From: Clarireedia homoeocarpa
Taxonomy: Eukaryota; Ascomycota; Leotiomycetes; Helotiales; Rutstroemiaceae
Reading direction: 5' to 3'
DNA: 64,000 nucleotides
Assembly: GCA_001465935.1 (NCBI GenBank)
Contig: LNKV01000005.1
Span: forward strand, 868,001-932,000
Below, piece after piece: positions 23,417-35,751 of the stretch; within the stretch, counting starts at the first letter, position 1; the number at the start of each line of letters is the position of its first letter. The position numbers and the translations under genes are program-made. The notes under the pieces are model-generated. The model was not told the origin of the DNA and made no database searches. It worked only from the letters and a program-made list of their open reading frames with translations.

Positions 23417-26184
23417 GTCGGCAGAAGTTCTCCGAAGTTGTATAATTTCAATGTCTGCAGGCTTGGTACTACATGATCATGTATCATATCAGTACTCATA
23501 CGACACAAGAGATTATGGCTTGTAGATGAAGACTTACTATTGCACCGTGGATTTTTTCATTGGCGACAAGATCCTTGGTAGTGTGACTGTCTTGTCCATC
23601 CTTCTTATAGTGGGACAGTGCCGACCTCTTATATTTCGTCTCCACTTGATGAAGAAGAACCCCCCTGAGGAAATACAACTCATTGAGACAATACAGTTGG
23701 CAATGATAGGGCGTTCGAGCTAGGAGCGGGCTATGATTACCAAGAGCATTGTTGCCATTATATTACTTGTTCGACCCGCCGAAAGTTACGATCGAATCAA
23801 TTCCACATTTATGTTTCCCGACTGGCAGCCTGCAGGAATCATGTATGATATGTGCAGCGTAAGACACATTCTTGGGAAATAGCAGCCCTATAGGTCGTTG
23901 AAGAAGAAGAAGCACAATGATCGGGCAGCAACATGCATATCTTTGAGACTTAAAGAAATGATGTGTTTGGAAATTGTACCCGGTAAAGAGTGTGTGGTCC
24001 GGAAGGCCTGCCTGGAACACCTCGTGTCTTACCGCTGTGGCTTTTTACTCCAAACCACGATCATCCTTACTTAGCCCATTTCTCCGCGTCAATAATAAGA
24101 AGTTCCTGTTCGCCTGCGGAAAAAATAATCTTTTGTTAAGGCAGAACGCTCATCGGAGCAGTTCAGGGGTAGCAGAAGACCACCATGGCAAGCTTTTCAT
24201 TATCCCCAAACATGCGTCTTGTTATGTTTGCATAATGAACAGTCGATCATTTGGGGTAACGATAATCTACTTCCGAGCTGCAGGTGGCTGCAGTGAACGC
24301 TCTACGGCTACCGTTCAAGCTTCAACGGGTTATGCTCCCTAGCAGTTAGGCTTAATGTTCTGCACGTTAATACGCTTGGAGTACCACAATACAAAGATGC
24401 GTGTTTGTTTCCGTGGATTGGATGCCTTGGTGGTATCATTGCACTGCCATTATGTATTCCCCGAGGCCCATGCGAGCATCGAGTTTGGTGAAATGAAATT
24501 GGAATTCGGAACATGTATCTATTGGCAGCCCAAGGAGACATATACATGGATCTGCGCCTTAGTATGCCACTGTCCCAGCATATCCACATCAAGGTGAGAG
24601 CATCGGGATCATACTTGAGAAGTGCTTCACTCAGTCTTCGGGTAAGTGGCTCCGGCAGATCTCAAAACACGGCCAGAATCGGAAACTTTCTGTTCCGTAG
24701 CTTAAACGGCGAGAATCGCAAGCCGCACAATCATACCAAGTCTAACGCCCAATTTGAGGCTTCCAGATGGGCATCGGCTGTGTAACCACACCTGCAATAC
24801 TCATTAGGCTTATAGATCTTTCTTAGAGGATTGTGATTTATCAAGCAACCCCACGCTCTATGCACAAATCCCCGCTCGTTTCCAGCCTTTGGTCTTTTAT
24901 TTCGCATTACAATGCGTATTTTCCGGAGGATCATACAGATTGGGGGTACTAACCTGCCCGATCGCTAACCCAATCTTCTTCACTCCCACCGTGCCGCATC
25001 ACCACTGCGAGTCTGGGCGCAAATGAACAGTACGTAAGTGATACAAAGGGACAGGAACGCCGAAGCCGTTTTGTACAGCCAGGGCATGGATCAAAGGCAC
25101 GAGAGGAATACTTTTCGTGAGACGCAATCCTGTGTGGGTCGTGCTTGGAATTTATGGATAATTCCATATCAGTTTGCATAGATTGGAACGCCTGTTCCAT
25201 ATCTTGACTTGGAGGGAATGTAGGTTGTTACCTTGCGAATATGTGATGGGACTTTTGATCCAATTAGGAAACCATATGGGGAAGCCCTTCGAAGTTCGAG
25301 CTCGGATTCAAGTGATAACGCCTCACCAGCATCACAAAGAATTTTGGTCAGCAAACCGCCGAGTCTAAAGCAGCATATCTGCATGAATGCAGGATGGAGA
25401 GCATTCTGCAGGCCAAATGCATGGTAAGTCGCTAGGCTTCGTGGTTAAAGTGAATTTCGTCATGTCCGTATCAGCACGAGTATGATGAATCCCCAATGCC
25501 AAAAGACTATGTTCCGCGGCTCACTCTTCACTGTAACCATCAATATCGCAGTCTTCCTACTGCAGAGCTGTACTATCAAAACCCGCTCGAGCATGTGAAT
25601 GAAAAGAGATTCTGCGCATGCTCTGCTTACCAACTCTCCCAGCCCTGATGCGATGAGTCCCTTCGAACCATACAAGGTATTCAGTACGAGAAATCGGAGG
25701 CCAGATACCTGTAAACAAAACTCTCTATCGTTTCGGGGCACAGAATGAAGTGAAGGAGCCACTGAACATTCCACCCAATCACAACACCTCATAGCATACA
25801 CTCGTGATCATGAGCTCAGACCAAATTGCAAGCTTCTGATTGGCCAGACTCAGCCCTGTACTCTCGCTTGTGGGTTAATGCGGGCAGCAGTTCTATCGTC
25901 ACAAGGCTCAATCAAGCTCTTGGAACATAATCAGCAGCTTTCGGATCCTTCAGATTATTACTAGTACCTGTCCATTTGGAGACAATGAAACACCTAAAAT
26001 AATTTACTCAAACGGGAGGATCCAGATCATATGACCACATATCTCCTGAGAATCACGCCCATACCTTCATCGTACCACCCAACCACCTGCTGCATGCAGG
26101 ACGGATTATTTTTACAGGCACTCCACATCTAGGCCGTCCATTCCAACCTACTGATTAATAACCCGCGTTTATAAGATAACATCA
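23417..26184. other. Intergenic region, no supported gene
   Basis: About 2.8 kb. Many short overlapping ORFs occur on both strands, none with domain-like sequence or consistent splice joins. It should include the promoter of the 26185 gene. Confidence 0.45.
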
Positions 26185-27413
26185 ATGGCTCCCGACCTAA
26201 ACTCACTTCCTCCTTCACGTTCATTATCCGGATCATCAGCTATGACTCGCACACTTTCAGCATCTGGAGAAGCACCTGCTGCAGCAGCTTTACGCGGTCA
26301 GAGTCCCTCTCCGTCACCACGTTCAGCATCAACCTCACTTCAGGCTGCTGCAGCGGTCAATGCAGGGCTTCAGCAAGAAGATTCTAGACGTCCGTTCATT
26401 GGTGTTTCTAGAAATCCACAGAACACCTGCTAATCGTATTAATAGGTCCCTCAATCAGCTCGACCAGCCGAAATCGACAATCATCACACACTGGCAGAAG
26501 ACGATCAACAGTTTTAATGAATTTGCAAATGAATGACCCAAATCTACCACCGGCTGGGGAAATTGTCAGCGATAGCCATGCACATCGTACTGCGAGCCCG
26601 CATTCTCTGACCGGCTCGCCGATAACCACAGGTGGTGATCCTCACCATTTCCGCGCACCTAGCCTTGGAGAAATTCACCAGGAATTAGAGCAGGAGCAAG
26701 AAGCTCAAGTTGTAAGCCATGGCTGTTATTATCAAATCATGCTTGGTTTCATGCGGCTTTACTAATTTCTTGCTGCATAGAATCGCTTATTACAAATGAT
26801 TCGAGCTCAACAACAACAACTCCAGCAATTACAGGCTGCCAGCGGACAATCTCAAGCAACAGCACCGGCGATTGACGAATCTACACCGACATCCGAACGA
26901 TCTCTATCCTTCTCTACTCCCAATATACCACCTAATGTGACTTCCGCTGTCTCAACTCCTCGGTCCCCCTCGACGGCATTACATCCTAGAACGTCATTTG
27001 ACATCGCTCGAGCTGATTTACAGCGTCGATCGAGAACACCAAGTCGAACTGCATCACCACGGCTGAGGTCAACTTCTATAAGCAATGAAGGTGGTGACTC
27101 ATGGAGTCTTGGGGGGCGTGATGAAACTGCTTTTTATCAAGCAGAAACACAAAACTTGGTTAGGGAAAACCAAATGCTGCGCCAGAGAATTAGAGAGTTA
27201 GGTATGTTCTCAATCGCTCAATCTAGTTGTTTTCACAAACCAACTGATTGATATACAGAGCGCCAAATTAATGAGTTTCACGCCAATTCATCTATAACTC
27301 GCGAACCTGTCACAGCTTCTCATCTAACGTCTTCTACCTCTGCTTCCGAAGACGTGACACCACCTGTAGCATCAACATCAGAAGCACAAGCAGGAGACCC
27401 CAAGCCAGAATGA
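26185..27413 (+). CDS. Unknown Ser/Gln-rich coiled-coil protein
   Basis: Spliced as 26185-26389, 26446-26711, 26781-27201, 27259-27413; 348 residues, every phase agrees. The N-terminus is Ser/Pro/Ala-rich (MAPDLNSLPPSRSLSG). A conserved-looking block RRRSTVLMNLQMNDPNLPPA follows, then SLGEIHQELEQEQEAQVNRL, leading into a glutamine-rich coiled coil (LLQMIRAQQQQLQQLQ). A second coiled coil near the end reads NLVRENQMLRQRIRELERQI. I recall similar fungal proteins annotated only as hypothetical, and name no function. The layout suggests a cytoplasmic or nuclear scaffold. It precedes the L2HGDH gene on the same strand by 440 bp. Confidence 0.85.
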
Positions 27414-27853
27414 ATCGCGAATACCCATTAAATTGTGCTTTAGTCGCAGATGTTTTTACATGCTAGAGGAGTCTTGGTTGGAAGTTATTCGAAATTGAGG
27501 ATCCAAAAATGGAGCTTAATGAGGGGTATCGGCGTTAGACTGCAGTGGGGCTTGGGTTGGAGCATAAGGAGGTTCATGTCTTTTCGGTCAACTATCCAGC
27601 ATGCTGTTAATAAAATTCTCCTAGAACTGGCAATGGCTTTTATCTCGAAAGCCGAGTTACTCCTACTTTTACTGCTTATTGGTTCATACAATGCTTGTCA
27701 TGGATATCTCCAGCCTCGCGAGCCTTGTTAAGAGCCCCGCACCCCGTGAGATTGCGTCAGTATAAACCATGACCACGACAAAATCCTTGTTGGGTACCCG
27801 ATAACAGAATATGAGCTCCGCCAATATGATTTGGAATTCACTCGGGTACCAAG

Positions 27854-29194
27854 ATGTTTTCTTCATTTATAAGATGTCAATCGACTACAAAATTAACGCG
27901 ACGGAATTTCGCGACCACAGCTGGTCGACAAGCTGATTTCACACATGCTGTAAAGCTTCACCCTCAATTACCACCGACCAATGTTTGCGCTGGGAAAGCT
28001 AATATACAAAGGTTATCGGCGGAGGTGCCGTAGGTCTTGCGATTGCTAGAAAGCTAGCAGCTAGAGATGGAACAAGCACGTTACTTCTCGAGCGAAACGG
28101 CGGGGTGGGCATGGAGACCAGTTCGAGGAATTCTGAGGTCAGTTATTGCCAACTTTCAATGTTTATAGTTCAATCATGTTAACACTCAAGAACAGGTTAT
28201 TCACGCTGGACTTTATTACGGTGCTGATTCCCTGAAAACCAAACTATGTATTCAAGGTCGTAAGATGATGTATGAACTGTGTAGGAAATACAACATTCCA
28301 CACAATAACATGGGCAAGTGGATTGTCGCGCAAACCAACGAGCAGTGGGATGAGTTGGTAAAAGTCCACAAATTCTCCCGCTCCATCGAAGACGTACCAA
28401 CGCATTTCGTACCTCTCGAACAAGCCGCCAAAGAGGAGCCCTTTGTACAAGCGAAAACCGGCATCCTCGCCAGTCCTACCACAGGTATTATCGACAGCCA
28501 TGCCTACATGCAATTCCTGCACGGCGACTTCGAAGAACGAGGCGGCGACACGGCCCTTCACAGCAACGTAATCGCCATCACCCCCCTCGGCGACAAAGGT
28601 AGTTCCGGCTGGGAAATCGTCGTTAAAGACAAAGCCAGCGGCTCGGAAAACATCTTCACAAGCGAAACCATCATCAACTCGGCCGGTCTCGGCGCCTGCG
28701 ACATCAACAATATGATTCTCCCCCCCTCCGGCCACCGACGGCAATACTACGCCAAGGGAAACTACTTCTCCTACACGCCCCGCACGCCCTCAACCAAACA
28801 CCTCATCTACCCGGCTCCAGAACCGGGGCTCGGCGGCCTCGGCACACACCTCACGCTCGATATCAGCGGACGGATCCGCTTCGGGCCGGACGTCGAGTGG
28901 GTGGACGATCCGTCCGATCTAAGCGTGAGCAATGCGCGCTTGGGACAGGCGATCGAGCAGATCAAGAAGTTTCTTCCGGGCGTCAAGGAGGACGGCATTC
29001 AGCCGGATTATGCGGGGATTCGGCCGAAGCTGGGCCGGAACTCGGCGGTTGCGAGCGGCAAGGGGTTTATGGATTTTGTGATTCAGAGGGAGCTGGGCTA
29101 TGAGGGTTGGGTTAATCTTTTGGGCATTGAGAGTCCGGGGTTGACGAGCAGTTTGGCAATTGCGGAGATGGTGGAGGGCTTGTTGTATAGATGA
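27854..29194 (+). CDS. L-2-hydroxyglutarate dehydrogenase, FAD-dependent, mitochondrial
   Basis: Spliced as 27854-27949, 28012-28137, 28196-29194; 406 residues, phase 0 at both joins. Residues 1-30 are rich in Arg/Ser/Thr (MFSSFIRCQSTTKLTRRNFA), a likely mitochondrial presequence. The dinucleotide-binding motif VIGGGAVGLAIARKL starts at 33. The family block SSRNSEVIHAGLYYG lies near 70-84. Near the C-terminus are DYAGIRPKLG and NLLGIESPGLTSSLAIAEMV. L2HGDH oxidises L-2-hydroxyglutarate, a side product of malate dehydrogenase, to 2-oxoglutarate. Length is a little under the human enzyme. The large third exon is more GC-rich than the flanks. It converges on the MOB gene. Confidence 0.93.
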
Positions 29195-29859
29195 GGGAGT
29201 TGGGGAAGGCTGTTTGTGTTGTTGTTGTGTGTGTGTGTGAGTGTGTTTTCTCTCGAAATTTAAGAGATGACTTAGCAGCGGTAGAAGGCATAGACAGACA
29301 GATATAAGCCGTCCCTGCTTGTAATAGACTGGGAACATTAGCGCTGTAACATATCTATGCGAAAGCATAGGATAGAATTCTCCCGAGTTAGTTTCATCAT
29401 ACAGAGTATAACTCATCTATCTTCTATTCGTGTTACTCAACTCAGCACATTACATTACATTTCCATGACTCAACCCCCCATGAAATTAATAACTCAAGTA
29501 CAACAGTATAAATTCTCCCTTTTCCATTAATTTTTTGTATCTAAGGGGTATCTTAAAAGTACAAGGTAGAAACGTTCGCGGTGTTTTTGATCCCAATATA
29601 TTTTTTTCCACATGATATCCTTTCTCCGCTTTACCCATCCCTATCTCCACCGTCCAGTAAACATGAGCCGAGCGGGAGATTGACGAAAAAAAGGAAGGAA
29701 GCATACATGGAGAGAGAGAGAAAAAGAGGTAGAGTTAAACAAGGTTGAGAGGAAAAGTTAAGACATGAAGAGAAGTGAAGAAGGAAGTGTATGAAAACAA
29801 AAAGAGGAGAAAATGAAGATGGAATGGAATAGAATATTTATGTTTCGTTGAAATTCATG
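29195..29859. other. Convergent 3' region with GT microsatellite
   Basis: A 665-bp interval between two converging stop codons. A short GT repeat lies at about 29224-29246. The rest is A/T- and purine-rich UTR-like DNA. Confidence 0.5.
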
Positions 29860-31742
29860 TTAAGATTTTGTTTCATCTTCTTTCCTTTCAACTTTCTTCT
29901 TCCTCTCTTGCTTCTCATCGCCTTCCTCTTCCTCATTGTCCTCACCTTCGTCTTCATCGTTATCTTCATCGGCGTCATCGTCATCATCATCCAACGCGGC
30001 CTTCTCTTCTTTCTTGTTCTTGAGCGGGGACTCTTCGTTTGCCTTGATATGACTTAAAGGCTCCTCAGGGAGTTCTTCTGGGGGTGTTTCCGGGTTTAGG
30101 AAGGTCGAAGGCTCGGTTTCAAAATCATCTGTTGTGTTTGTGGATGTAGATGGGTCTTCTGAAGATTCCTCGTTTGATGGGTTCTTTTCCTTTTCGTCTT
30201 CTTCTTCTTCTTCCTCGCCATCCTCTTTGTCTTTTGTATCTGCGGAGTCGGATTCTTTCGAAAATCTGATCATCATTTCTGGCTTATCATCATCGTCGTC
30301 GTCGTGGTCTGCTTTTTCATCCTCCTCAGTCTCGGGTTTACCGCCTAGCGAGTCACCAGATATTCGATCCCATGATCCTGTTGAGTCTGCTTTCGAACCG
30401 ATTTGAATAACTGTGTCTGTGTCTCCGTCATGATGCGACTCATTCAATCCTAACTCTAGCTCGTGAATTTCCGATTCATGCTCTCCATCGCCATTCGTCT
30501 CCATGTCATGATTTTCATCCACCTCCTCAAACGATTCTACAATTACCGGCACGTCCGCTTCCGTCTCATTATCCTCGTCCCGCTCATCACCCGTTGTAAT
30601 GCCCAAATCAAGTAACCTTCCTGTAACATCTGGGTCCTCTTCGTCCGACTCCTGAACTGTTGTAATCGCCGACCCTACTGAAGGCGACTGTCTAATATGT
30701 CTCCTTGTACTTGTCCTTCCAACACCCAAGAAGTCGTCTGTAGCTCCTAGTCCCCCTTTTCCTTCCCCACCTTTCATAATAGACGTTACAAGCGGAGCCT
30801 TCTCCTCCACTACACTCTCCAGTCCCTCTGCCTCTGGAGGCAACTTGTAGTTTTCAGGTGACAAGAGCTCATGCATATCACATACTGTCTTAAACAGTAC
30901 ATATAACCCCGTCTGCCCTTCCACCTGCCAAAATACCCCTCTGTGCTGAAACCACGCGTGCGCAAATATGCGATGCAGGCGTCTGAAGATATTGATCAAA
31001 TGTTTGACACCAGCTCCTCTATCATCCATCGCATCACCAGCGCCTAGACTCAGCCGACTAGGGAATATCTTCTGACTCGTGACAATATTCGTCGCCCAAT
31101 CCAGTGTGTGGCAGCAGTAATCGATGGCGCAACAACTCTTAGGGGATTCGTGCACGGCGCATAGGAATTGCCATTCGGAGGCGCGCATTTCGGGACAGGT
31201 GCTCGCGGAACAGGGAGGATCGTCGAAGAAAAATCCGATGATGAGATCGTTGCACTTGTTGATTAGGAAGCGGCAGAGCTCGTAGAGCCAGAGAGCTTGG
31301 TCGAGACCAGAGGGAGGAGTTGCTATTACCGCGGCAGATTCGCGGTTTATGGGGACGGTGTGGTCGGAATTGGGCGGCTTGGTATGGTGGTAATGGAGCG
31401 CTTTGAGATGTTCTTGAAGCTGGAATGCCGAGTCGAGCTATAGGAGTTGTTAGCTGCATGGCGAGGAAACGTATGCGACTGAGGTGGAGCTCAGGAGGGA
31501 TGGATGGCAGGATGTGTACGAACCTCACTCAATGGTATAAGAGGGGGTCCAGCTGCCATATCGGCAGCTTTTGTCCCAGGACGTATCCTTCGCCCGGCAT
31601 TGCTCTCTATAATACCTTGTTCAACCATCTGATCCTGATTTGAAGCTGCGCTGCCTAACGAAGGGGATTTTGGGCCAATTTGAATTTCCGTTGGAGGCGG
31701 CGGGCTAGGGAGCCGTGGAGAGCTTGGAGGCATAGACATCAT
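29860..31742 (-). CDS. MOB4/phocein-type Mob family protein with long acidic C-terminal extension
   Basis: Spliced as complement(29860-31437, 31524-31742), 598 residues. The start is the first of MMSMPP (31742); 31739 is equally possible. Residues 50-60 read GRRIRPGTKAADM, matching the RPGTKA block of phocein. Mob zinc ligands are visible: CSASTC, and the paired His in RIFAHAWFQHR. WLCAVH-like FLCAVHESPKSCCAIDY and FPSRLSL are further Mob blocks. Phocein is a core subunit of STRIPAK kinase-phosphatase complexes; the Sordaria orthologue is needed for hyphal fusion and fruiting. After about residue 280 some 310 residues are dominated by Asp/Glu, absent from animal phocein (about 225 residues). 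It is divergent from ZNG1 with 480 bp between starts. Confidence 0.9.
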
Positions 31743-32222
31743 GGCCTCTTTTTTCTCTCTTGCGTGATAAAAAACAAATCCCCTGGTCCTACGCGCGTTC
31801 ACATATGCCAGGTTTCGTATCCTGTTTTTTTTGCGCTTTGCGGGTTTGCGGATTCGGGTTGTTGCAGCAGTGCTTGACACATAACCCAGTTTGGGTTGTT
31901 GAGGATGCTGATCGTGCTGGGGTGATACCAGGTACCTAAGAAACCCTAAGAAATTCAATTCCTGCAGCGGCACTGCTTTCTGCCCTCCGTACGCGCTGAT
32001 TTCTCCAGCTCTTTCGCGTTAGCCAATAATAGCAGAATGTGGGGCTTTGCGCTAAAATGCGGTAGAGCAAGTGCAAGGGCAGTTGATGGACAAGGCTGGG
32101 CTTGGATCTGTACCACCCACATGTAGGTACGGGATTTTCGATTTCAAAGATTTTCAAAGGAAAACACGGACGGCCCTGCCCGCAGAGGATTTCTCGCACG
32201 ATCAGTTTGTTACTGGTTCAAT
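31743..32222. promoter_or_regulatory. Divergent promoter region MOB / ZNG1
   Basis: 480 bp between two opposed start codons, so it must hold both promoters. No specific operator was recognised. Confidence 0.45.
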
Positions 32223-34178
32223 ATGGATGAAGATGATGATATTCCCATGCTGGTAGATGTTGAAGGGAAAGAAACCGCCGAAGATGTAGAAGAACCAGAG
32301 CGGCCCAAGGTACCAATCACAATCGTCACAGGTAAGAAGATGCCACAAAACTCGAAGGATCAAGTCAGATGATTTATTTATATCTTCCTCCAAAACAGGG
32401 TACCTTGGAGCCGGAAAGACAACACTGATGAATTACATTCTGAATGAGCAGCATGGGAAGAAAATAGCTGTTATACTGAATGGTAATGTAGCATGTTCTA
32501 TTGCTAGTACGTGCATGAGTAATTTGCTAATAGGTCTCTGTAGAGTTCGGTGACTGTGAGTTAGGAATCTACGGATCAAGTGATCTATCTATATTTCCCG
32601 AGACCAGTCTGATGATGATGTCAATGCAGCTGCCGATATTGAAAAGTCCCTCACCGTCAGTAAAGGCGGGGAGCAAGTAGAAGAATGGCTCGAAGTCGGT
32701 AATGGATGTTTATGCTGTTCGGTGAAGTAACTGCCCCTCTTTCTCAGACTTCATACTATTCTGTCCGATTTCATCTCTGCATTCTAAGTGCCCCCCCCCC
32801 CCCCCCCCATCTACTCCCCTTTCCCTCTACCTTCCATCCTCACCCACTAACCCCTCTTTCCCCACCCTCAGAGACTCCGGCGTCAACGCCATCGAACAAC
32901 TAATGGAAAAACGCGGTTTCTTCGACTACATCCTCCTTGAAACTACCGGACTCGCCGACCCGGGCAACCTCGCTCCGCTCTTCTGGGTCGACGAAGGTCT
33001 CGGCAGCACCATCTACCTTGATGGAATCGTCACCCTGATCGACTGCCACCACATTCTCCTCTCCCTCGACGCACCCGCCCCCACCGAAGTACCCGACGAC
33101 CACGAGCACAGCACTCCGCACTTAACCACCGCGCATTTACAAATTAGCCATGCGGATGTGCTTGTGCTTAACAAAAGCGATTTGGTGAGCGCGGAGGAGT
33201 TGAAGCGTGTGAAACGGAGGATTAGAGCAATTAATGGGTCAGCAAAGATGTGTGTTACGGAACGGGGAAAGGTGCCTGAACTGGAGGGGTTTTTGTTGGA
33301 TCTGCATGCATATGATAGGGTTGATGTGGAAGACGTGCAGGCGAAAGGACATAGCCATTTAGATCCTGTGAGTTTTCTTTTGCATCGTTTCCTTATTTCC
33401 GTTCCATCTTTTCTTTTTCACTTTACCTTGCTTTTGCTTTCCCCTTTCTACTCTCGGCTCCCCTTTCTCCATCGTTCGAGTTTACATACATCCTTCATTT
33501 TTGTTTTCTTTTTTGCAGCCTGTTCCCTTCCCCTCTCCTTCCTCCTCTCATCTCCTCTCCCTCCCCTTATCCAACCCCCACCTCACTCCAGCACTTTCAC
33601 CTCAACTCCAATGCCAGAAACCCAAATCTAAACACATCACCCACTAACCACCCCAGGCCATCTCCACCCTAACCCTCAGCGTCCCTCCCCTCCCCCCTTC
33701 ATTCCACGCCCCCCTCGACGCCTGGCTCCGCTCTCTCCTCTGGGACTCTCAGATTCCCTCCTCAATGCAACCCCAACCCCAATCGCCATCGCAATCGCAA
33801 TCCCTCCTCTCTTCCCCCCCTCCTACAACCAGCACCAGCACCAGCACCAGCACCAGCACCAGCACCCCATCCGCATCCCCATCCGCATCCGCATCCGCAT
33901 CTCCAACCTCACCCCTCCTCATCCACCGCCTCAAAGCCCGCCTCCCCATCAGCACCCACCCACCAACCCTAAAAATCATCCAAGGCGTGCGCGAAATCTT
34001 CGAGATCCTCGATGCGCCTGCGGAAGCCGAAGCCCAAGCCAAAAGAGCAAAGGAAACGCAACCCGACCCCGAATGGAGAGACGAAGGCGGAAAGATCGTA
34101 CTGATCGGGACGGGGATCCGCGGCTTAGAGCACCTACTGATGGAGAGTTTTATCAGCGAGGTCGTTGCGAAGTGTTAG
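32223..34178 (+). CDS. ZNG1: CobW-domain zinc-regulated GTPase metallochaperone (ZNG1/CBWD)
   Basis: Six exons: 32223-32331, 32399-32482, 32544-32555, 32630-32726, 32872-33367, 33657-34178; 439 residues. Exon 3 is only 12 nt, yet phases agree and the join restores NEFGDSADIEKSL. Motifs: Walker A GYLGAGKTT (37-45), metal motif GNGCLCCS (C95, C97, C98), Walker B region ETTGLADP (124-131), NKSD (201-204), and HSHLDP near the end of exon 5. ZNG1 proteins hand zinc to methionine aminopeptidase using GTP. The C-terminal domain is interrupted by a low-complexity Ser/Thr/Pro/Gln linker encoded by hexanucleotide repeats. Intron 4 contains 18 consecutive C. The N-terminal Cys of the CPELVP-type partner motif was not found; IPMLVDV stands there. 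Confidence 0.92.
32791..32808 (+). repeat. Poly-C tract in ZNG1 intron 4
   Basis: 18 C in a row followed by a CT-rich stretch, inside the intron 32727-32871. It serves as part of an extended polypyrimidine tract before the acceptor at 32871. Confidence 0.9.
33828..33900 (+). repeat. In-frame hexanucleotide repeats (ACCAGC)n and (CATCCG)n in ZNG1
   Basis: About six ACCAGC units followed by about five CATCCG-type units, encoding Ser-Thr and Ser-Ala/Pro runs in a linker of the CobW C-terminal domain. They are likely to vary in copy number between strains. Confidence 0.85.
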
Positions 34179-35751
34179 TGAAAAAAGAAAGAAAAAAAAA
34201 AAAAAGGTTGCAGTAAAAGGATTTTAACGAGGTTCAGCAGAAATGAGATATGGTATAGCATGGTATGGTATGGTATGATGAATATGAGGTAGATGATGTA
34301 GAATATCAAACTCAAGAAGAGCGAGCATCCATCCCCATCTATCTATCCTTCCTTCGCTCTATGCACCCACCTACCTTACTACAAAACCTACACTCCATCC
34401 ATCCATCCATCTCACGACAAAACATCATCCACATGAAAACCAAGCCAATAAATAGCATGCAAACAAAACAGATCAGGTATCAAGATAGGTAATGCGGGAT
34501 AAAACCCTTTCATTTGTGTGTGGTTGTGTCTGCTGCTTATCTCAACTCCTTTCATCTTCCCATCTCTCATCTCCAACCCACCCCATCTAAGTACAATCCA
34601 CGCACCATGTGTATGTAAGTTCTCCCCCATCTTCTTCTCTCTTCGTATCATCCCAGCTCCATGTGATAAGTCCCTCCTAATTTTTATTCACCAGCATAGC
34701 ATAATACAGCCCAGCTTATCTCATCTCTTCAATTCATGGCTTGCCACACCTCTCCCTCCAATAACCAACAAGAAAGGTTATAAAAAAAAAGGTAGTTTAA
34801 AACAAAAGAGCCAACGAATAAACAATTATCCACGGGATATCTTGCAAACGACAACGCTCGCTTTGCCCAATATCAAATAACCAATGCCATGCATGTATGT
34901 TATGTGCCTGATAAACAAATCAAGACGTCCCTGTCCAATCTTTCCCCCCGACCACCCCCTTTTTTTTACCACCCAAAGGCTCGCGCTCTCTCTTTTGTGA
35001 TAACCAACTGGAAGAAAAACAAAGGAGTGAACAAAAAAAAAAAAAATAAAAAAAAATAAAAAAAATAAGAACAGGAAAAATAAAGAGGTAGTGTATCCTA
35101 GGGCATGCGGTCATTCGATCGTTCCATTCATTCTTTTTGCTTTTTAATCCCCCAATCTTTTTCTTTCTCTTCTATTTTCCCCCTTCCATCATTTCGTCGT
35201 GTAATGATTTAGCTAGGATGTAGGAAAGAAGAAAGAGGAGGTAACCAAACAAGCAAAAAAAGGATTAAAAAAAAAAAAGGTTTGGAATATGCAAAGGACG
35301 TTTTAGTCTCTTTCCCCTTCTAATGAACACCCCCCATCACCCAACGCCAGGAATGCTATGTACATGTCGATTATGCAATGCCGAGCTGCTCGCAGTTATA
35401 ACAAAGGAAAAGACGAAAGAAAAATGTAGTTAGACGCAAGTGCTCTGTTCTATGCATGTTTGAGAAAACAAGCAAAAAAGGCCGCTGGTCGATAATCGAG
35501 CGCCAGTCTCAAGTGGTGGCAGACTTTTTAGTCATATCTAGTAGGCTCCCACACCGCAAACCCAAATCCAGAAAGGGCCGCAAAGAGAATTATGCTAACT
35601 GTTGGTCGCGAGCTAGTCACTGAAGACTATACCAAGGTCGAGATGGGTTTCCTCGAAGTAATTTTACTGCTGGGGCCCATGGTTGGTGAAGGCGTCCCCA
35701 ATACTCGAACGATTTCGAATGTTGAAGAACTTTCTGACGGTTTTCTAATTG
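34179..35751. other. Convergent intergenic region, poly-A/T-rich
   Basis: About 1.57 kb between the ZNG1 and RGS stop codons. It has a GTATG microsatellite (about 34254-34282), several A runs (about 34188-34204, 35033-35067, 35268-35278) and CATC repeats near 34396-34412. No supported ORF. Confidence 0.5.

Noticed and set aside
30134..30406. Ser/Phe-rich ORF (+)
   Set aside because: Antisense of the Asp/Glu repeats in the MOB tail; no start context or domain.
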